Assembly: GCA_033439255.1 (NCBI GenBank)
Contig: CM065878.1
Span: 3,286,001-3,350,000, forward strand
Length of the DNA stretch: 64,000 nt
Direction: 5' to 3'
Source: Hericium rajendrae
Lineage: Eukaryota; Basidiomycota; Agaricomycetes; Russulales; Hericiaceae
A program made the translations under genes and the position numbers. Numbering within the stretch: the stretch's first letter is position 1; every line of letters begins with the position of its first letter. The notes under the pieces were generated by a model that made no database searches, had not been told where the DNA came from, and worked only from the letters and a program-made list of their open reading frames with translations. Below are positions 51,047 to 63,005 of the stretch, piece after piece.

Positions 51047-52210
51047 ATGGCGCCCATCCACAAAACGCGCCCACCCGCATCATCCGTGCAGTCCCTCTTA
51101 TCGAGACATCGAAAAGTCTTGTCCCACACACAAGTGGGACGTCGACCTCTGGAGACGCGGCAAGCGCCCCCGTCGGGCAGCCTCTGTAAGTACGCACCGC
51201 CCTACCCCTACGTATCTGCTAACGCCGCAATCAAGCCCTCATTTATATCCGACGAAGATGTCGATGTTGACATGAATACCCCAGCTACAATGGATCCATC
51301 ACAGGCTGAATCCCGCTCCTCATCCGTGCCCCATCCTCATAGACCGGCTCAATTTGCATCCACCTCCGCTGCGTTCAATTTCTTTCCCACATACTCGCCA
51401 CCCCGAACCCGCCACAACCGCTCGATCGCTTCCTCACCTCCCCGCCCCACCCCCACGTTCGAAGAGTCCTCCGAGCCGGACGTTGAAATGGGCGAGGACG
51501 TCCACGCCCTGCATTCCTCCGCATTCTGGGATCTCCGACGGAGTATCGCCGAGGGCGGCGAAGGCTTCGTCCAGCGCATGCGCGACTGGGAATCTTCCCG
51601 CGCCGCCGCGCCCAAACGCTCTCCAGACGGCCTGCGCCCGTCGCCATCAACTTTCCGCCGCCGCGGGCGCGCACCGCCACCCACGCATATCCCCGATATC
51701 AGCGATGGCGAGCCCGCCGAAACGCTGGACCTGGACCTCGACGAAGAAGACGAGGACGACGTCGAGATCTACGCGGGCGAGACATCCTCGAGCGTCGGCC
51801 TCGCGCTCGACCGCGACGCGGACTTCACGCTCGAGCCCGCATGGTCTCCGTGCAAGAAGCGCGCGCGCTCGCTGGGCCCGATGGACCGCGCGCCGCCCGG
51901 CTCCTCACCGTTCGTCTCGGACGAAGACACGCGCGGCAAGCGCCTGCGCAAGACGAACACGCCGTCGCTTTCGCACACCGTGTTCAGCAGCTCGAACAGC
52001 TCGCTCGTGTCCGTGGCGCCGAACGCCGCGTTCACGTTCGCGGCGCCCGTCCCCGCGCACGTGCCGACGAGCGCGACGCGCGAGGAGAAGGCGATCGCGG
52101 CGCTCAGCCTCGCGCTCGCGAACGGCGCGGGGAGCGTGTGCGACTATGGCGCGGCGGCGGGGGAGCTGGATCTGCAGGCCGGGGTCGAGGTGGGTGAGAT
52201 GTGGCATTAG
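51047..52210 (+). CDS. Disordered acidic/Pro-rich protein, unknown
   Basis: Protein of about 387 residues without a recognised domain. It starts MAPIHKTRPPASSVQSLLSR; the frame is open far upstream, so this ATG is chosen because it follows the CT-rich leader. There are Ser/Pro-rich parts, SSAFWDLRRSIAEGGEGFVQ and RMRDWESSR as one likely helix, an acidic run (TLDLDLDEEDEDDVEIYAGE) and basic clusters (CKKRARSLG; RGKRLRKTNTP) that could import it into the nucleus. The helix REEKAIAALSLALANGAGSV lies near the C terminus. A donor-like gtaagt at 51188 suggests a possible intron, but both phases stay open, so I leave it unspliced. GC content is very high in 51600-52200. Confidence 0.55.
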   Translation: MAPIHKTRPPASSVQSLLSRHRKVLSHTQVGRRPLETRQAPPSGSLCKYAPPYPYVSANAAIKPSFISDEDVDVDMNTPATMDPSQAESRSSSVPHPHRPAQFASTSAAFNFFPTYSPPRTRHNRSIASSPPRPTPTFEESSEPDVEMGEDVHALHSSAFWDLRRSIAEGGEGFVQRMRDWESSRAAAPKRSPDGLRPSPSTFRRRGRAPPPTHIPDISDGEPAETLDLDLDEEDEDDVEIYAGETSSSVGLALDRDADFTLEPAWSPCKKRARSLGPMDRAPPGSSPFVSDEDTRGKRLRKTNTPSLSHTVFSSSNSSLVSVAPNAAFTFAAPVPAHVPTSATREEKAIAALSLALANGAGSVCDYGAAAGELDLQAGVEVGEMWH

Positions 52211-52848
52211 TCACGGCGCGGAGATCTGTCGCGGGAGGAGGCGGAATGCTTATCGGCATTCCGCATGCAAGGAGGCTCAAGGCTGCCACCCAATTCCCCG
52301 ACCCACCGCATTCTTATTACTCAAGTTTCGCATCAATCAAAACATTGTACACTGTAGTCCACGTCCACGTATTATCTTACTGTCATGCAACATGCTACAT
52401 ATATGCACGCATCGCGGCCCGTAGCCATCACGCTATGGAGCTGCATTCAATAGTCTTTTTCTCTTCACTTCTGATTCCCAACATCTACAATTAGGTTTCG
52501 CACCTGTACTCTGTCTCTTTTACGTGTTACTCGCATACGACTCGGTGGTTGATTTATTATAACGTATTGACCAGATGGTGTAGCAGCTAAGCTTGTTCGG
52601 TGCTTTAGGTCTACAGAAGCGTTGCGTAAAAAATGGTGATAGGTAGCAAACAGTGTTATTGAAAAACATTGACAAGAATGAGAACGGAAACAGATTTCTG
52701 TGGATAAAGTGATGAAGAATTTGTGAGGCATGCTAGACATGAACTGAGGATGAATGAAAGAACCATGCATGCAGTAACGAAAGCGAAGATGATATAAAGC
52801 AACGGTACATTTTCCAACAGCACGCCAATGTCGGTATCTGGCGCGGCC
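52211..52848. other. Convergent 3' spacer
   Basis: 638 bases between the stops of two convergent genes. AT-richer than the flanks. Short frames only; nothing recognised. Confidence 0.45.
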
Positions 52849-55006
52849 TCAGGCCTTCGGGCCAGGCGTCGTCGAACGCGCAGGCAACAAGCGGTTCAGG
52901 CTCTCTAGAAAGACCATGAGTTCCAACCGGAGACATATAACTGAACGCATACATACCAGTCACAGACCAAAACTGATTGACGAACGGACTCTTCGAGGGC
53001 GACTCGTACGGCACCGTATTGACTTCAACGTCGTCATCGCCCTGCGACGCGACACCCTGCGCCTCCGATTCGGCGCTGTTTATTTCCTGAGCCGGAGGCG
53101 GCGTCCGTACGTCTCTGTCCTGCGGAGGCTCGGGCGCCGGGTCGCGCTCTGGCGTAAGCGACTTGTGCACAAAGTACTCGCGCTCCTCGCGCCATGCGCG
53201 CCGCTCAGCCGCGAGCTTCTCCTCCGCCTCGACGCGCCGCTTGATCTCCTCGGTGTAGCGCTCTTCAGCGCGCTGGCGCGCCCGCGACTCGATCTCCAGC
53301 GCGTTTTTCATGCCTACATGCATGTCCCCACATGAGCACACGCATGAACGAGACCACAATGGAAGAAAGACGCACTATCGATGAGGCTCTGCACGCCTGG
53401 CGGGACGTACAGACCTGGTCGCCCGCCTCGGGCTCGTCGCCGGTCACAGACCCGTTCGCGGGCACCCACGGCAGCGCCGCGACCTCGGACATATCCATCA
53501 TCTGGAAGTCGGCCTCCTCGCGCTCGCCCCACTGCTCCGCAGGCGCATTGCGCTCGCCAGTCACGGATGGCACGTCCGCGCCCTCGGTCCGGCGGCGCTT
53601 CGAGCGCCGCGAAGGCCCGGGCTCACTCGTGCGGCGGGCGCGGGCCTCGAGCAGGACCTTCTCCGTCGGGATGCGGATGCGGCCGCTCGGGGCGCGCAGC
53701 GGGAGTGCTGGCTCTGCGCGGCCTTTGCCCTTGCCTTGGCTGCCCGACGACGGCGCCGGCGTGCTGGCCGCAAGCTCCTCCGCGCGTTGGACCACCTGCG
53801 CCAGTTCTTCCACTTGTTCCACCGCCAGCGCGGGCTTTTCGATGCGCCGGGGTTCGACGAGCTCGCGCCGCTCCATGTCCTCGATGCCGCCCAGATCAGG
53901 CGTAGACTCGCGTCCAGAGGACACGTCGTGCGTCAAGGACGGCGCGAGCAATATCGTATCCGAGCCGCCGGGGCCGGAGAACGACGCGGGCGAGGAGAGG
54001 CCAGGCGACCCGGCAGGCTTGCGGCGCACGAGGAGCTGGTCGTCGATCGTCTCGGGCGTGCCCTGCTCCAGCGGGCGGAAGAGCGGCGGGCGCGCGACGC
54101 GCAGGATGCTGCGCGGGCGGTGATTTTCGGGCGGGACGAGCAGCTCGGGTGGCACGGATTCGGATAGCCGGGTGCGCTTTTGCGGGGGTGCGGAGCTGGA
54201 TGGAGCTGGGTTCGATTTGGGCTGCGAGGTCGGATTGGTAGGCAGGGTCGACTTCGCCTTCGGCGTCGGCTTCAGAATCATATTGAACGGGGGGTTTGCG
54301 GTGAGCTGTAGGCTCTGGTTGGGATGGAGGGACAGCTTGGGTTACGGATTCAACCTCCGGTGCCGGTTCCTGCTGAAGAGTTCGTTTCGCAGGGCTTTTA
54401 CGTCTTGATTGACGGGGTGGTCTCGACGGAGATGGCGTGCTCTGTGATGCATCCATGAACCGCGCACGAGACAGGGCACCACGCCGGAAAGGGCGCGTAG
54501 CAGGTTGGCTCGAAGACGCTTGGGCATTAGACATAGCTGCCGGATGGATCAGATGTGGCTATGTTGCAGGCATACTGAGATACTGAGCGCTGCTCACTTC
54601 GACGCCGTTTGCAGGAACCATGCTCTCAGCATCCGGAGGCTGGTCGCTCGTGTCCGCTGGACGAGAAATGCGGCGTCCTAGAGTCACAGATGTCAGTCAG
54701 GATCATGCCGAGGGAGGATAAACTTACTGGGTGTCTTTGCCGGTGATATCAGAACGCAATTTTCGGAGGCATCAGCGCTCGGCATAATGAGAGTAGGAAA
54801 TGGATGCTCACCGATGACACGTCTCTGCTCGTTCACTATAGGCAGACTATTGGCTCTCGGACGCGCTTTGCCTTGACAAAAATGGGAGATCCTCAGGAGG
54901 GTGAAATGACGCCAAGATAGAACGTACCAGGAGGTGCGGCTGAGCTTCGTCTACGCGATGTTTTGTTCGCCCTTCCTGCAGAAGCAGTAGAGCGACGTCT
55001 GGCCAT
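52849..55006 (-). CDS. Disordered, probably nuclear protein, unknown
   Basis: Protein of about 600 residues that I cannot assign. The model starts MARRRSTASAGRANKTSRRR (ATG 55004-55006), continues VIGEHPFPTLIMPSADASEN, CVLISPAKTP and RRISRPADTSDQPPDAESMV, then PATRPFRRGALSRARFMDAS and MILKPTPKAKSTLPTNP. Blocks such as VPPENHRPRSILRVARPPLF and IRIPTEKVLLEARARRTSEP lead to a strong coiled coil (EIESRARQRAEERYTEEIKR, RVEAEEKLAAERRAWREERE). The C terminus is NQFWSVTESLNRLLPARSTT, PGPKA. Basic clusters such as SRRSKRRRTEG look like nuclear import signals. One extra C in a run of six near 54290 appears to break the frame, and the junction near 54530 is not settled. Confidence 0.55.
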
Positions 55007-55284
55007 TTCAGGCTGTATAGAAGGGGGAGGATGGCAGCTGCGATGGACGCCGAGCAACGGTGTACTCCATACAGGCGAAATCCGTGGGCGCTTCAAAGTG
55101 GACAGACCCCGGCAGAGTGGACAGACCTCGGTCACCCCTGGCCTCCGTCCTCAGAGCAGCAACCCTTCACCAATTCAAGATGCAAAGAAAAGCTATATAG
55201 GCATGTTTACAGCTATGGTATAATACATTCAGTCCAGTAAAACCCAATAGTCCATCGCTCCCGTAAGTAATTAAGAGACTCTGT

Positions 55285-56149
55285 TCAGTACATAGCGCTC
55301 CCCAAGACCTTCAAGGCGAGAGCCCGCAGCACCTTGAACAATATGTCAGTTCAATCAAGGAACATAAAGACCAAGAGCAGACGAACCTCTGCCTTCTGCG
55401 CTCCACCCAACTCTGCAAACACAGCGGCTACGCTCTTCCCCTTGCATCTCGTATTGCGCCAAGACGATTCCCTGCGTACGCGCCCACCAGGACGCCTGGT
55501 ATATTGGCTATGATAAATCCCAGGCCAGCACCAGATATTCCTCCCAGCCAAGCCCACCAAGGTGTGCGGCGCTCCACTTCTGGGCGAAGGAGCTAATAAA
55601 GTATAGATTAACAGCTTGAAACCGACGATATAAAACCGACGTACATCTTCAAACACGTCGGTGAATACATGTTCAGGGTCAGGTCTTCCTGGGGCTCCCT
55701 GACCAGCTGCTCCTTCAGCGGCACCAGCGGGGCCTCCGGCAGCACCTGCAAACATATTCGCAAACGTGTTGAAGAAGCTGGTGGATGCATTCGGGTCACT
55801 GCTTTTCTCAGCGCCCCGGCGACTGGAATATAACGCGTCGTATTCGCGGCGTCGTTCCGGGTCAGAGAGGACGTAGTACGCGTCAGCGACGGCCTGTAGT
55901 GATGTCAGCAAACAGTGTCTCGAGATCAAGTCAAACTTACCTGGAACTTCTCGGTGGATGCCTTCCTCTCTTCTGGAGAAGCATTGGCCAGCCTGTCCGG
56001 GTGTGTCCTGCTGAGATATTAGCAGACGTCTTTCAGAAAAATGAAGCGACGCACTTCAGCGACTCCTTTCTGTACGCTTGCCTGATATCATCTGCCGACG
56101 CATTCTTGGGAATATTGAGGATAACATAGTAGTCGGGGAATGAAGACAT
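55285..56149 (-). CDS. J-domain (Hsp40) co-chaperone
   Basis: DnaJ protein with an N-terminal J domain: MSSFPDYYVILNIPKNASAD, DIRQAYRKESLKTHPDRLAN (the HPD that stimulates Hsp70) and FQAVADAYYVLSDPERRREY. A Gly/Ala-rich spacer (GAAGGPAGAAEGAAGQGAPG) is followed by RPDPEHVFTDVFED and a glycine-rich hydrophobic stretch, WWAWLGGISGAGLGFIIANI, PGVLVGAYAGNRLGAIRDA, which could lie in a membrane. It ends VLRALALKVLGSAMY. There is no Cys-rich zinc region, so it is a class III type similar to yeast Caj1/Djp1 relatives. Four introns or so. One A is missing near 55447 (RDAKGKSVAAVF expected). Start ATG 56147-56149. Confidence 0.85.
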
Positions 56150-56451
56150 GGTCGTGGTGGATGCACTGAAACGTGCTTTGAAGCTTTTTGCTGATCCATG
56201 ATTGTGACGTCATCGACGCGTCGCGTTGGCGTGTCACCGCTCGTGGGAAATCACATGTCTCAACTTCGCCACGACTACACGTTGACTACACGGGAGGAAA
56301 ACGTGGAGGATCCACAACTACATATATTCTGCAGCTGTCTAAACAACATGAGAGCCAGACAGAGCTTTCAAAGCTTAGAGGCACCGTAACCCTATAAATA
56401 CAAATACCTTATCGAGCGGGAGAGAAAGATGGAACAAATGGATAATCTGGA

Positions 56452-59168
56452 TCAACACAACAAATATCTACATGGCCGAAGGTGCTGGCCTGGGCTTCTC
56501 ATATGCCTTTCGTCTGCTGTATCCATCGACCGCACCCTAGGAGCGCTGATGTCAAGTTTAGGTCTCGCTGGCAAGCCGACCTTCCGCCCTCCGGCCAGTT
56601 GCGGTCGCCTAAGCTGGGCGGGGGTGATCGCCTGGAAAACCATGGATGAAGGTGCAGATCGGCCCGCAGCGCCCTCGGGCTGCCACGTCCCCATGCTTGA
56701 TATAGGTTTCGTCTGATATATGCTCGGCGACGAGGCCCCACTCCGTTCGGTTATTGGGGAGTGACTTCGTTCGAAGTGTTGTACAGGAGGGAACCTGCCT
56801 CCGTTGACGCGTACGGCCTGCGCGCGTCTTGCGTTCGATAGCTGCCGTTCGACGGTGACGATTGTTGCGGAATTCAATCCCTCAGAATCGGAATCTGTCT
56901 CCGGAGGCTTCATCGCGTATAAGGAAGAGTTGCGCTTCTTCTGGCCTGGACAGCGTTGTTAGTCGTAGGTATGCAATGACCTTCATGGATAACTCACCTT
57001 CAATGAAGGAAGTCACGTCGAACTGTATTCCGGAATCAATATCTCTCCCCGTGATGGTGTCCTCGCTATTTCTGGCGGATGAAGGCAAAGTCTGCTCCAA
57101 ACTCTCGGCCATTGCGGCCGGCATGCGAGGGGGCAGCAGTTCGACCGAGTAACGCCCTGCATCGTTTTGATCCTGCGCAGGATTCAATGGAATGGCCGAC
57201 ACTCCTGGGGCCGGTGATGCTTGACGAGGCTCGGGTGGTGGAGGGAAATTGCTTAGGGAGAACTCGCTCCGCATTGACTCCGATCCCAGGGCTGACCTCG
57301 GCCCCAGCACTCCCGAGTCGCGCGCTGACGGTTGCATGCTGACGCCGGAATCGGGACGTGACTGGTAGGGATCGGGGCTCAGCCTCAGCGCCGCAATACT
57401 CTTCTCCAATGCTTGCTGCTCGCGCAAAATTATGTCCAGTTCCGATGACGAGTCGTTGAAGGAGGGCAAGAACTCATTCCGCGATACGAAAGGCGAAAAG
57501 TCACCACCGCGCATGGTGCCGCTGAGACCGTACACTGGCGAGTCGGTCTCATACCGGCGGTGTGGAGCAGGTGTTACGAAAGACTCGACAGACACGTCCG
57601 GTGTCCTTTTCGCGACGACGGGAGAAGACGCCAGAACACTGGTCGAAACAGGATCCTGCCATCTCGGGCTCTGCTTGATCCCTGGAGTAATAGGACTGGG
57701 CTGATCCCAAGGCATGCCGATGTCCCTTTCGATAATGCTCGGCGAGTTTCCAAGCTCCGCCTCACTCTGGTTCCAAAGCTTGACCTCCTCGTCATTTTCC
57801 ACCACCCTCTGCCGTCCCGTAGTCATAGACGTGTGTTTTTGCATCCAGTTCGACATCCGCTTTGCAGGCGAAACCGCGCCAGAGCCGTGCTGAGGATACG
57901 CTGTATCAGCTGGGGCGTTAAGATACGTTGTACCAACAGGGCCATTAGGATACGCTGTACCAGCAGGGGCATTAGGATACGCTGTGACAGCAGGGGCATT
58001 AGGATACGCTGTATCAGCATGGCTGTTAGGATATGCTGTATCAGCAGCACCATTGTTATCTTGAGGACCGCCAAAGACGGAATCCATTCCAGTCAGCCGA
58101 AGAGCCTTGAACGACGACAGTCGCTTCAGGTCATGGGTAGACATGCGGACGGGATAGAACGTGCTGATGAGCATATGGAGCATAGCAACATAAAGCTCGA
58201 CGGCGACCAGGAAGCGACCGACTAGCGATTCTGAGAAGGCGACTGGGAAAATTGATGTCAGTTCTATGCTTCTGGAAAGATCGAAACAAGTCTTACACTC
58301 CGCTAAGCTTCCGATACCCACGCCCAAGTTTATGGCCAAAGCAAAGAATATAGGAAGATAGTGGAGGAATGTGGTCAACCTGGAGGGCGTCTCTGCGATG
58401 AGCGTGTTCAACAGCAGCTTGACTATCAGAATCGCAGACATGATGATTTCCATCGCGCTTTCGGCCTCGAAAACGGAGCCCGCGTGATTAAACATCTGGG
58501 CAGTTCTCCAAATAATTTGAAGCGCTGTGACAACAATGGACATCGCCAATACTGTCCATTTCAAGGCGTGTCCGAGGATACCCCACCTGGCCCAGGACGC
58601 ACTGTGCGTGACGTTGGATTTGAACAGAATGGCGAGGATGCTGGGATCTTGCGCAAGGGGAATAATGTCGGATTCCATTTCGCCTCTTGGGGGAAGCGCT
58701 GCGAATGCCCAGAAAAAGAGGAAGCGAAGTCCGACGGCAAGACCGTAGAACACTTCGCGGGCGGTCGCCAAATCGAGGCTAGAGGTAGTATCCACACCTC
58801 GCCTGCCCGTCACGAGGCCTTCGCTGATGTCGAGGATTGCAGCGAAGAACATCATGAGCACCGCAGAAAAGAGAAAGATCGAGGCACTGGGCTCGGACGT
58901 TAGTATGTTGCGCGCATTCTTAGCTTATAGCACGCTCACAAATTTATTCTTCGCATCACCAGGAAGAAAGTGAGAGCCGCGAACCCGAGCAGACCAAGCG
59001 ACATTGGGGGCATGTCTTCCAGTAGGTGCTCGATCTATCGCGCGACTGAATGAGGATGTCAGACGTAACAGAGTCTGGAGCACGCACCGAAGCATTGTCG
59101 CTTAGCTTCAACACCGAGGGGAAGTTGTACACGCCCATCCGCCAGGTCACGGCAGACGAGGCCTGCAT
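56452..59168 (-). CDS. Multi-pass membrane protein with 9-residue tandem repeats
   Basis: Uncharacterised integral membrane protein of about 840 residues. The start exon MQASSAVTWRMGVYNFPSVL is followed by about seven hydrophobic helices, for example SLGLLGFAALTFFLVM, IFLFSAVLMMFFAAIL, AVGLRFLFFWAFAALP, LKWTVLAMSIVVTALQIIW, EIIMSAILIVKLLLNTLI and LPIFFALAINLGVGIGSL. A long cytosolic tail contains six copies of a 9-residue unit (TAYPNAPA-like; DNA repeat at 57894-58055), then Ser/Pro-rich disorder and ELDIILREQQALEKSIAALR. Using the acceptor before GCCAGAAG (about 56940), the last exon reads KKRNSSLYAMKPPETDSDSE and stops at 56452. The nearer acceptor would end the protein at 56882. An upstream exon is possible. 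Confidence 0.65.
57894..58055 (-). repeat. 27-base coding minisatellite, six units
   Basis: Six tandem units of exactly 27 bases (unit starts at 57894, 57921, 57948, 57975, 58002 and 58029), each coding nine residues around TAYPN. Units differ by a few substitutions but never in length, so the frame is kept. It lies in the cytosolic tail of the membrane protein. Confidence 0.92.
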
Positions 59169-59786
59169 GACGATTGTGCGTGGGTGCGGCTGTTACTGAA
59201 TACAGTATGCGACGTCGGAGAAAAAATTGTGGGCTCGAGCGATGAACGACCCGAATGCACAGGACCACCAGGAATGTGTAGTGGATCCAGCGAAGGCCGC
59301 TGTATAACGAGCAACGGGCAAACCTGCACTGTCTTGAACCGTACGGGCCAGCTCGCTGACCCTGGGCCTAAGCTTCCTGAGCAATATGACAGTGAACCCG
59401 AAGAAAAAGAAACGACAGAAGGACCACAGCCAAGAGAAGGACTTGAAAGACGGAAGATTCAGAGACGAGGCAGGAGTTGGCTCAACGCACTCTGCGAGGA
59501 GAGTACTAGCATCACCCCGGTTAGATGAGATAGATCGCCGTCCCCTCAATCGTCCCTTGACGACGCTGAAGTTTCGGGTGATCTCCATTAGCAGTCTCTT
59601 TATGGACGACGCCGATGGCCTGGCCTAGTCCCCGCTCGGCGTCTATGCCAACCAATTATGGAGGATGTTTCAAGTATCGTAACACGTGGCGTGACATACA
59701 AACGTCCTCTCGTCGTCAAGTATCCAGTGAAACCAGCCAGGCTTATGCTAAGACATTGAAGCCCTCTCCGCGAAAACAAAAAATCT
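59169..59786. other. Spacer between two minus-strand genes
   Basis: 618 bases. A minus-strand frame of 131 codons (59193-59588) with several hydrophobic residues might be an upstream exon of the membrane protein gene, but no clear splice link is seen. A plus-strand frame over the same interval has no features. Confidence 0.35.
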
Positions 59787-62768
59787 TCACAAATCTCCAC
59801 CAGTCATTTGCCTCACCAAAAACATACCTCTCCCCTCGTCTCTCATGCCTATCACAGATTTCGGCCTGGCCCGGACCGTGCCTCCGGCACTGCTCCCGCC
59901 TGTATATTGCCGTCCAATGCCCTTGGTGGGGCTGCTCGTGAGCTGCCGTGTCGGGCTCAACCCTCCACCAGTTAGCTGACGGGAGATGCCTTCGGAGTGT
60001 CCGGTAAACTGCCGAGCGATGGTAGTTGTCCCAGTGTTCTGGGCCGTGATGCGACTGAATAGCCCAGAGCTCTGCTGTGAGCCACCAGTGAGCGTGGGTT
60101 TCAACGGAACTTGTCGGGTAGGAGAGGGCTGGGTCGCACGCATCGACGCAGGAAGCAATGACTGACGGCACAGATATGAGTGAATCAGTCGACAACAGCC
60201 GCTGATAATTACAGAGATACGCACCAAACAATCTCTGCACCATACAGCGCCTGTCTCGGAGTCTCGTTTCGCAGAGCTGTCGAGTTGTTTGCGACAACCA
60301 GGTTTGCCGTCTTTCCTGCGCCCACCGCGTCCTTTGGCATCTTTACCACCACAAACTAAACATGTAGCGTGCCACTTCGTATTCTGTGGCCCTGGAACAA
60401 CGCCACGCTCCATGGGTGACACTGCTTGCTCGCAACCAGGACACGACGTAGAAGAGCCAAAGCGAGGGAAAGATAACGTAGTTGACGGAGCGGTTGTAAG
60501 TGGTGCATTGTATCGACTAGACGAATACGGTGAAGAGGATGAGGATGAAGATGCCAACGGTTTCGTTGTGATCGTCACATTTGTGTTGATCGATTCGCGC
60601 TGTAGAGGAACATAAGAGGAGCTAGTGACATGCCGCACGATGACCTTCTCTGAAGGTGCACACTACGAACAAGGTTGGCATCAGGATACTGCAGGTCCAG
60701 GATATACAGGAAGACCTACGTCAAGATGGCATGCGCCTCTTACACCTCTCACGAACACAGCTTGGCCTCTCTCCTTCTCTTCGAACATGCCATCACAGAT
60801 TCTGCAGCGGAAGCATTGCGTGTGATATGCTTTGGGTGGTGTGCCAGAAGAAGAAGGTTCTGGGACCGTAACGTATCGCCCTCCGTTCTTAAGGTTGAAG
60901 AGTGGAAGAGAACACTTCGCACATGTTGCGGAAGGATCTGGACCTGTAGAGAAAGAGGACAACTTTGCGATTCTATTGGACGCCTTGGGTATGCTAGACA
61001 TCTTGGGTAGGGGAATCTTGGAAAATGAGCCACTGGAAAGAACTGTCTCCCCCGTGATGTTTGTCGAAACACGAAAACTATCCGATGACTCCGAAAAACT
61101 CGACATTCCAGACGAGCTGAAAACATCATCGTCACGTTGAGATGACGAGATTGACGTGGGAGGTGATGAAGTCCCAGATGATTGAGTGGTGGTGTCAGAA
61201 AAGTCTGAGACCAGTTCAGGAGTTGATGGGATGAATTCCACTGATAAAACTGATTCTGCGTCCTGTCTGAGGGAAGACGTCGAATTGCGAGTCCTCAGGG
61301 AGTCCGACAGGCGACCACTACGAATGGGTATTCTGGAGATGGGTGAACCTTTGGCCGCTCCTGGCGATCCCATGGCAGCGTTCGAAGTGAGGCTTTCCCG
61401 GATGGGCCGAGGTGTTGTATTCGCAGAGGATGGTAGCGATGCCGATGGACTGTCCTGGCGCACCGGAGAGCTAGCTTGGCGAAGGAATCGATTCTTCATC
61501 TCCTCAATCGCTTCTTGGGTAGGTTTCGGACTCTCACCAGGGCGCGGACTGCCAACGATCGACGATCGACGAGAGTCAAGACCAGGACTGCTGTAACGAC
61601 TGTACCGTTCGCGAACAGGGCTGCCATCTTCAGTAGCTTGTACGCGTCGCGAAGAAGGGGCAGAGGGGGGATTTGGATTTGCAGATTCATAGGCAGGTCG
61701 TTCAGTGCGAGGCGTTGTGTCTCGACTGGTCCGCAATTCCAGGTGATGTTCAAGAACATCGTTGGTCACAGAACACTTTCCGGTGTCTCCCAGCTTTTGT
61801 GGAGTACTGAAAGCGGGATCAGACACTTGATTCTTCGAAATGCCTAGTCGCAGCTCTAATTCTTCCATGGCCGGCGACTCTTCGCGAGTACGCCTTTGAT
61901 CAGTCTTGAGGGCTCCGGGCTTGTTCGAGTTGTCCAACTTGTCCGGAACTAAGCTGTGGTGTCGGCGTGGGCTATCCGTTCTATGTAGGCATGTATCCAA
62001 GCAGTCGCTGCAAGAGGGCCGACCTAGTAGATCGACGATGGGATTTTCGCCAATGCTTTTACCACAGCCAGCACATGAGAAGCACTTCTTATGCCACACC
62101 CTTCCGGCATTCTCCACGAAGCCACCTTTGCTCTTCAGAATGAGAACGGGACGGTGACAAGAAGGGCAATCGCCCCTTGAACCGCCATTTACGATGAAGC
62201 AAGCACGGCACATGAAGCGTGTGCCCGTCCGGTCAACGGGATCAGGATAAATGGTTGCATCAGGGGGGAATTCCGCGCAGCAGATATGGCAGTGAAAGCT
62301 CGACAAGGTCTCCTTGGGCTGAAGGACAGAGCCGTAAACTTTGGTAAGTTCGGAAGTGTATGGGGAAGGCAGGATGTCAGGCGCTTCGGGGGAGGGGAAG
62401 TCGACGCGTGTTTGAGGGGAGAGGTGGGTCGGGATAATGTGGTAGATGCAATATGGGCAGAAACACGTGAACCAAGGGAAGTCGTGGGGCTGGAGAAGCG
62501 TTTGACGGGTGAGCTCGAGGACGGATCATCGGCAGCAGACGAACTGTTGCGATCTAAAGATGTCTGTCTGGAAACATAAGTCCTGGACCACCTATCTGAA
62601 ACCGGTTCCTTGGAATCGCGGTGGTTCCATTGCAGGACAGGGGCTTAAAAGACGTTGCCACTGAGGGTTCGCGGAGAAAGTAAGGTCTAGAGACGCACCG
62701 ACAGCCGTGCCTCCGCAACGGCATTTGGGACCACTCACAATATCACCGCATCGTCTGCAGAAACCCAT
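59787..62768 (-). CDS. LIM-domain protein with N-terminal zinc knuckle
   Basis: Fungal LIM protein, likely a cytoskeletal or polarity adaptor like yeast Pxl1, though this is inference. It starts MGFCRRCGDIVSGPKCRCGG (four Cys in two CXXC-like pairs). Next are a Ser-rich region (RTYVSRQTSLDRNSSSAADD) and YTSELTKVYGSVLQPKETLS. LIM 1 is CHICCAEF..., then CPSCHRPVLILKSKGGFVEN, AGRVWHKKCFSCAGCGKSIG and RPSCSDC. A long disordered Ser/Thr/Pro linker follows. LIM 2 is CAKCSLPLFNLKNGGRYVTV with YHTQCFRCRICDGMFEEKER. LIM 3 is CPGCEQAVSPMERGVVPGPQ, NTKWHATCLVCGGKD, then VWCRDCL. The tail has repeated RQFTG/RQLTG/RQYTGG motifs. Frame changes are apparent near 62600, 62390 and 60650. The start is 237 bases from a divergent gene. 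Confidence 0.82.
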
Positions 62769-63005
62769 ACGCTAAGCGTAAGAGAAATATCGAAAGCAGG
62801 AAGGAAGGAAGATAGCAAGGGCACAACAATAGGAACTGACGACAGCCACCAGAACAACCAACATGGCCCTCGACTGACCTCGAAACAGCAGTCACGTGCC
62901 CATAGGTCCACGCGTTGTTTGGCCTTTTGTTTACATGTCGCTCTCCAAGTCGAACGTTGATCATCTCCTCCCTCCGTCCCTCATCTCCCTCTTCACTACT
63001 CAGAC
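62769..63005. promoter_or_regulatory. Bidirectional spacer, LIM protein / SAP protein
   Basis: 237 bases between the two start codons. CT-rich just before the plus-strand ATG. Probable overlapping promoters. Confidence 0.45.

Noticed and set aside
51354-52424. Frames of up to 356 codons in other phases across the GC-rich disordered protein
   Set aside because: Arg/Ala-rich translations of the kind produced by high-GC third positions; the acidic/basic frame is more protein-like.
53332-54167. Plus-strand frame of 263 codons opposite the nuclear-type orphan
   Set aside because: Antisense shadow in GC-rich coding DNA; the minus strand has the coiled coil and import-like signals.
57894-58055. 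CRISPR-like array
   Set aside because: Head-to-tail 27-base units without spacers, inside an open reading frame, in a eukaryote.
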